Made by a program: the position numbers and the translations under genes. From NCBI GenBank assembly GCA_021784205.1, contig JAJXTB010000003.1, forward strand, positions 27,750-91,749: a stretch of 64,000 nucleotides of DNA, in the 5' to 3' direction. The first letter of the stretch is position 1, and the number at the start of each line of letters is the position of its first letter. A model generated the notes under the pieces. It was not told where the DNA came from. It did not search any database and worked only from the letters and a program-made list of their open reading frames with translations. Origin of the DNA: Actinomycetes bacterium. Its GTDB lineage: Bacteria; Actinomycetota; Acidimicrobiia; Acidimicrobiales; RAAP-2. Positions 61,609 through 64,000 of this stretch are shown here, in pieces.

Positions 61609-63011
61609 CGTTGTGGCACGGTCGCTTCGAGTCGTCCATGGCGAGCTCACTGTGGCAGCTCTCGGAGAGCTATCCCTTCGACCGCGCGCTGTACCACCAC
61701 GACATCGTGGGGTCGCGGGCCCACGTCCTAGGACTGGTTGAGGCGGACTTGCTCTCGGCCGACGAGGGGCGAACCCTCGTGGCAGCGCTCGACGAGGTCG
61801 AGAGCGAGTTCGACCGGGGCGTCTTCGTGCGGGCTGGCAGCGACGAGGACATCCACATGGCCATCGAACGGCGCGTGACGGAGCTGGCGGGGCCAACGGG
61901 TGCGAAGCTGCACACGGCTCGTAGCCGCAACGATCAGGTGGCGACGACGGTACGGCTCTTCGTGCGTGATGCGCTGGTCGACGTTGCCCAACGCGTCCTG
62001 GCGCTCGCCGAGACCCTCTTCGCGGTCGGTGAAAGCGACCCGGAGCGGTACTTGCCCGGCTACACCCACCTCCAGCGGGCCCAGCCCGTACTGCTGGCGC
62101 ACCACCTCGGAGCCCACGCGTGGGCCCTGACGCGCGACATCGATCGACTCCTCGAAACCCGCCGCCGGCTCAACGTGTCCCCGCTTGGCGCGGGCGCAGT
62201 CGCGGGAACGTCGCTGCCGATCGACCCGGGCACGACGGCGGCGCTGATGGGATTCGACCGGGCGTTTGCGAACTCGATGGACGCGGTGAGCGACCGGGAT
62301 TTCGTGGCCGAGACGCTGTTCGACATCGCACTGCTTGGCGTACACCTCTCACGAATGGGCGAGGAGCTGGTGCTCTGGACGAGTGCGGAGTTTGGCTTTG
62401 CCACGCTCGGTGACGCCTATACGACGGGCTCGTCCATGCTGCCCCAGAAGAAGAACAGCGACGTCGCCGAACTGGCTCGCGCCAAGACGGGTCGATTCAT
62501 CGGCAACCTGACGTCGCTGCTCGTCGTGCTCAAGGGTCTCCCGCTGGCCTACAACCGAGACCTCCAAGAGGACAAGGAGCCGCTCTTTGACTCCTTGCGA
62601 AACATCGGACTCGTGCTCGACGCGCTGCGCGGCACCTATGAGTCGATGACGTTCAATGACGTGGTCGCCGCGCGGGCCGCGGACGACCCGTATCTGGCGG
62701 CAATCGACATCGCCGAACGACTCGTCGAGACGGGGATGCCGTTTCGCGAGGCCCATGAGCTGGTCGGCGCGGCGGTGGGGACCTCGATCAGGACGGGACA
62801 TTCGTTTCAGGACGTGGTCGCCGAGACGCCAGCTCTTGCCAGCTTCCTCGCGGTGTTCGATTCGCGAGAGACGCTGCGAAGCCGGCGCTCACGCGGTGCG
62901 TCAGGACCCGTCGCGTGGCCCAACCAGGCCGAAACCTGGCACCGCGTGGCGGCCGATTTGCACCGTCGACTGCGTGAGGTCGGCGGAGACATCGCCGAGG
63001 CGAGTGCGTGA
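61605..63011 (+). CDS. argH: Argininosuccinate lyase
   Basis: ArgH splits argininosuccinate into arginine and fumarate. The 468-residue protein of the fumarase/aspartase superfamily starts TLWHGRFESSM and has HTARSRNDQVATTVRLF, GYTHLQRAQPVLLAHH and the signature GSSMLPQKKNSDVAEL. The length is typical. Its stop overlaps the ybaK-like gene by GTGA. Confidence 0.97.
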   Translation: MTLWHGRFESSMASSLWQLSESYPFDRALYHHDIVGSRAHVLGLVEADLLSADEGRTLVAALDEVESEFDRGVFVRAGSDEDIHMAIERRVTELAGPTGAKLHTARSRNDQVATTVRLFVRDALVDVAQRVLALAETLFAVGESDPERYLPGYTHLQRAQPVLLAHHLGAHAWALTRDIDRLLETRRRLNVSPLGAGAVAGTSLPIDPGTTAALMGFDRAFANSMDAVSDRDFVAETLFDIALLGVHLSRMGEELVLWTSAEFGFATLGDAYTTGSSMLPQKKNSDVAELARAKTGRFIGNLTSLLVVLKGLPLAYNRDLQEDKEPLFDSLRNIGLVLDALRGTYESMTFNDVVAARAADDPYLAAIDIAERLVETGMPFREAHELVGAAVGTSIRTGHSFQDVVAETPALASFLAVFDSRETLRSRRSRGASGPVAWPNQAETWHRVAADLHRRLREVGGDIAEASA

Positions 63012-63502
63012 ACATTCGATCGGTCGAGAACCTGCATCCCAACGGACAGTTGGTGCGTGATGCACTCGATCGTCTTGGGGTCGCGAGCCCGATTGTCGAG
63101 ACGATCGACTCGTCGCCGACAGCCGCCGCGGCGGCGGCCCAACTCGACATCGAAGTCGGCCAGGTCGCCAACTCACTGATCTTTGAGGCTGATGGCGAGC
63201 CGATCCTGGTGATGACGTCGGGTGCACACCGCGTGCACACTGATCGACTGGCGACGTTCCTCGGCGCACACGCGGTGCGTCGTCCCGACGCGGTCTTCGT
63301 GCGCACGCACACGGGACAGCCGATTGGTGGTGTTGCACCCGTCGGCCACCCCAACCCGATTCGGACCATCGTTGATACGACGCTGGGTGACTGGCCGGTC
63401 GTCTGGGCGGCCGGTGGCCACCCGCACTACGTCTTCGCCACGACCTACGAGGAACTCGTGCGCATCACCAACGGCGTCGCCTTCAACGTGGGAGACGACT
63501 GA
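63008..63502 (+). CDS. YbaK/EbsC-type aminoacyl-tRNA deacylase
   Basis: The 164-residue protein belongs to the YbaK/ProX-like family, which hydrolyses mischarged tRNAs such as Cys-tRNA(Pro). Family features are the QVANSLIFEADGEPILVMTSGAHRV segment with the lysine of bacterial YbaK replaced by Asn in this stretch, TGQPIGGVAPVGH, and WAAGGHPHYVFATTYEELVRIT. It is co-transcribed with argH. Substrate specificity is uncertain within the family. Confidence 0.85.
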   Translation: MNIRSVENLHPNGQLVRDALDRLGVASPIVETIDSSPTAAAAAAQLDIEVGQVANSLIFEADGEPILVMTSGAHRVHTDRLATFLGAHAVRRPDAVFVRTHTGQPIGGVAPVGHPNPIRTIVDTTLGDWPVVWAAGGHPHYVFATTYEELVRITNGVAFNVGDD

Positions 63503-64000
63503 CGCTCAAGGCGTAATCGCCGTTCGATACGGTTTGCCCGTGTCGCAGGCTATGAGGCGAGCAGTGGGGACGACGCTGGAGAACTCACTCGCTGTCGGGG
63601 TCACGCCGGTGCGTTTGGACACAATGTCAAGCTCCTGTTCGTCGTACGCTTCGGGCGACCTCCGGGCGCATCGGTGCCGCGTTTTCGCGCGCCAGTGGGT
63701 CGATGGCGAGAGGGAAGAAAAAACTCTGGGAAATGCACGTTCGTCCCCGAGGCAGTTGCTACACTGGTCTTCCCGTCAGAGACGCCGGTCACGCGATTTG
63801 CACGCGACCGTAACGCGCTGATAGGGTAAGTATCCCGCAGCCGGGAGGTTTACGGCGGCGGGAACCGGGAGAGATCCTGGTGGTGTACTTCGCACCTCCG
63901 ACTTCGGTCGTGTGCGATGTCGCTCCTTGAAAACGGAAGAACGAGAGCCAAAAGCCAGTACGGGCGACGATGGACGGATCTAACCGGACGCGTCGTTCGT
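63503..64000 (+). promoter_or_regulatory. Ribosomal RNA operon promoter and leader region
   Basis: No protein gene is seen in this 498-base stretch. Bases 63711-63726 are A-rich and may act as an UP element. TACACT at 63760-63765 and the pair TTGCAC (63798-63803) with TAGGGT (63822-63827), 18 bases apart, are promoter candidates. A GC-rich pairing region at about 63833-63880 follows. TCGCTCCTTGAAAAC at 63920-63934 resembles the boxA/leader sequence just before 16S genes in actinobacteria. The 16S gene itself is not reached. Confidence 0.7.
63798..63827 (+). promoter_or_regulatory. Candidate main rrn promoter
   Basis: TTGCAC and TAGGGT are separated by 18 bases, like the spacing of mycobacterial rrn promoters. 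Initiation would be near 63834. Confidence 0.5.

Noticed and set aside
63503..63570. T-loop-like GTTCGATAC suggesting a tRNA
   Set aside because: There is no room upstream for the rest of a tRNA after the ybaK stop, and no acceptor or anticodon arm can be paired.
63601..63792. 63-codon minus-strand frame in the rrn upstream region
   Set aside because: No ribosome-binding site or motif, and it crosses the promoter elements.

Overview
The window is a stretch of high-GC bacterial chromosome with very tight gene packing. Most genes overlap their neighbours through ATGA, GTGA or TGATG junctions. Gene content points to an actinobacterium, most likely a deep-branching class such as Acidimicrobiia. 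The evidence is a mycobacterial-type integration host factor (mIHF), a PriA without helicase motifs, menaquinone rather than ubiquinone genes, type 2 OMP decarboxylase, type II dehydroquinase, and the order aroCKBQ-efp-nusB, pyrR-pyrBC-carAB-pyrD-pyrF-mihF-gmk-rpoZ-coaBC-metK-priA, infC-rpmI-rplT-trmH-pheST-arg. The class-level assignment is inference; the phylum-level one is firm. No insertion sequence, prophage, CRISPR array or tRNA was seen.

Layout. (1) 1-2581: end of a sugar ABC transporter (single-domain ATPase, permease) and a short-chain dehydrogenase. (2) 2583-9940: menaquinone genes menE, menB, menA, menH, menD, interrupted by a small SRPBCC protein and a type I sulfatase. (3) 9937-14418: ccdA, tyrS, a lipoprotein, small unknowns and an NfuA-like Fe-S carrier. 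(4) 14451-18780: chorismate genes aroC, aroK, aroB, aroQ, then efp and nusB. (5) 18799-29154: a 10-kb respiratory island for a heme-copper oxidase (ctaC, ctaD, ctaE) with a cupredoxin-like protein, a 37-residue membrane protein and paired assembly factors. There are two SCO domains, one fused to a membrane domain, two CtaG-like proteins and two related small membrane proteins. (6) 29170-38199: de novo pyrimidine operon behind a PyrR-binding hairpin. (7) 38242-48684: mihF, gmk, rpoZ, coaBC, metK, priA, def, fmt, rpe, ribD, ribBA, ribH and a cold-shock-like protein. (8) 48648-57121: translation genes infC, rpmI, rplT, an rRNA/tRNA methyltransferase and pheST, plus a thioesterase and an EamA transporter. 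(9) 57171-63502: arginine operon argC, argB, argF, argR, argG, argH and ybaK behind a probable ArgR site. (10) 63503-64000: promoter and leader of a ribosomal RNA operon whose 16S gene starts beyond the window.

The genes join up around membrane respiration (menaquinone, CcdA, oxidase and its copper and heme assembly) and core biosynthesis. The most notable observations are these. The CtaD subunit keeps all metal ligands but lacks the usual D-channel Asp and K-channel Lys. The cupredoxin beside it has an altered copper site. About twenty genes begin 6-9 bases after a TANNNT element, which points to leaderless transcription. infC appears to use an ATC start. The methyltransferase gene has conserved coding sequence upstream of any standard start codon. 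Expected partners argJ, argD, riboflavin synthase and pyrK are absent from otherwise canonical clusters.
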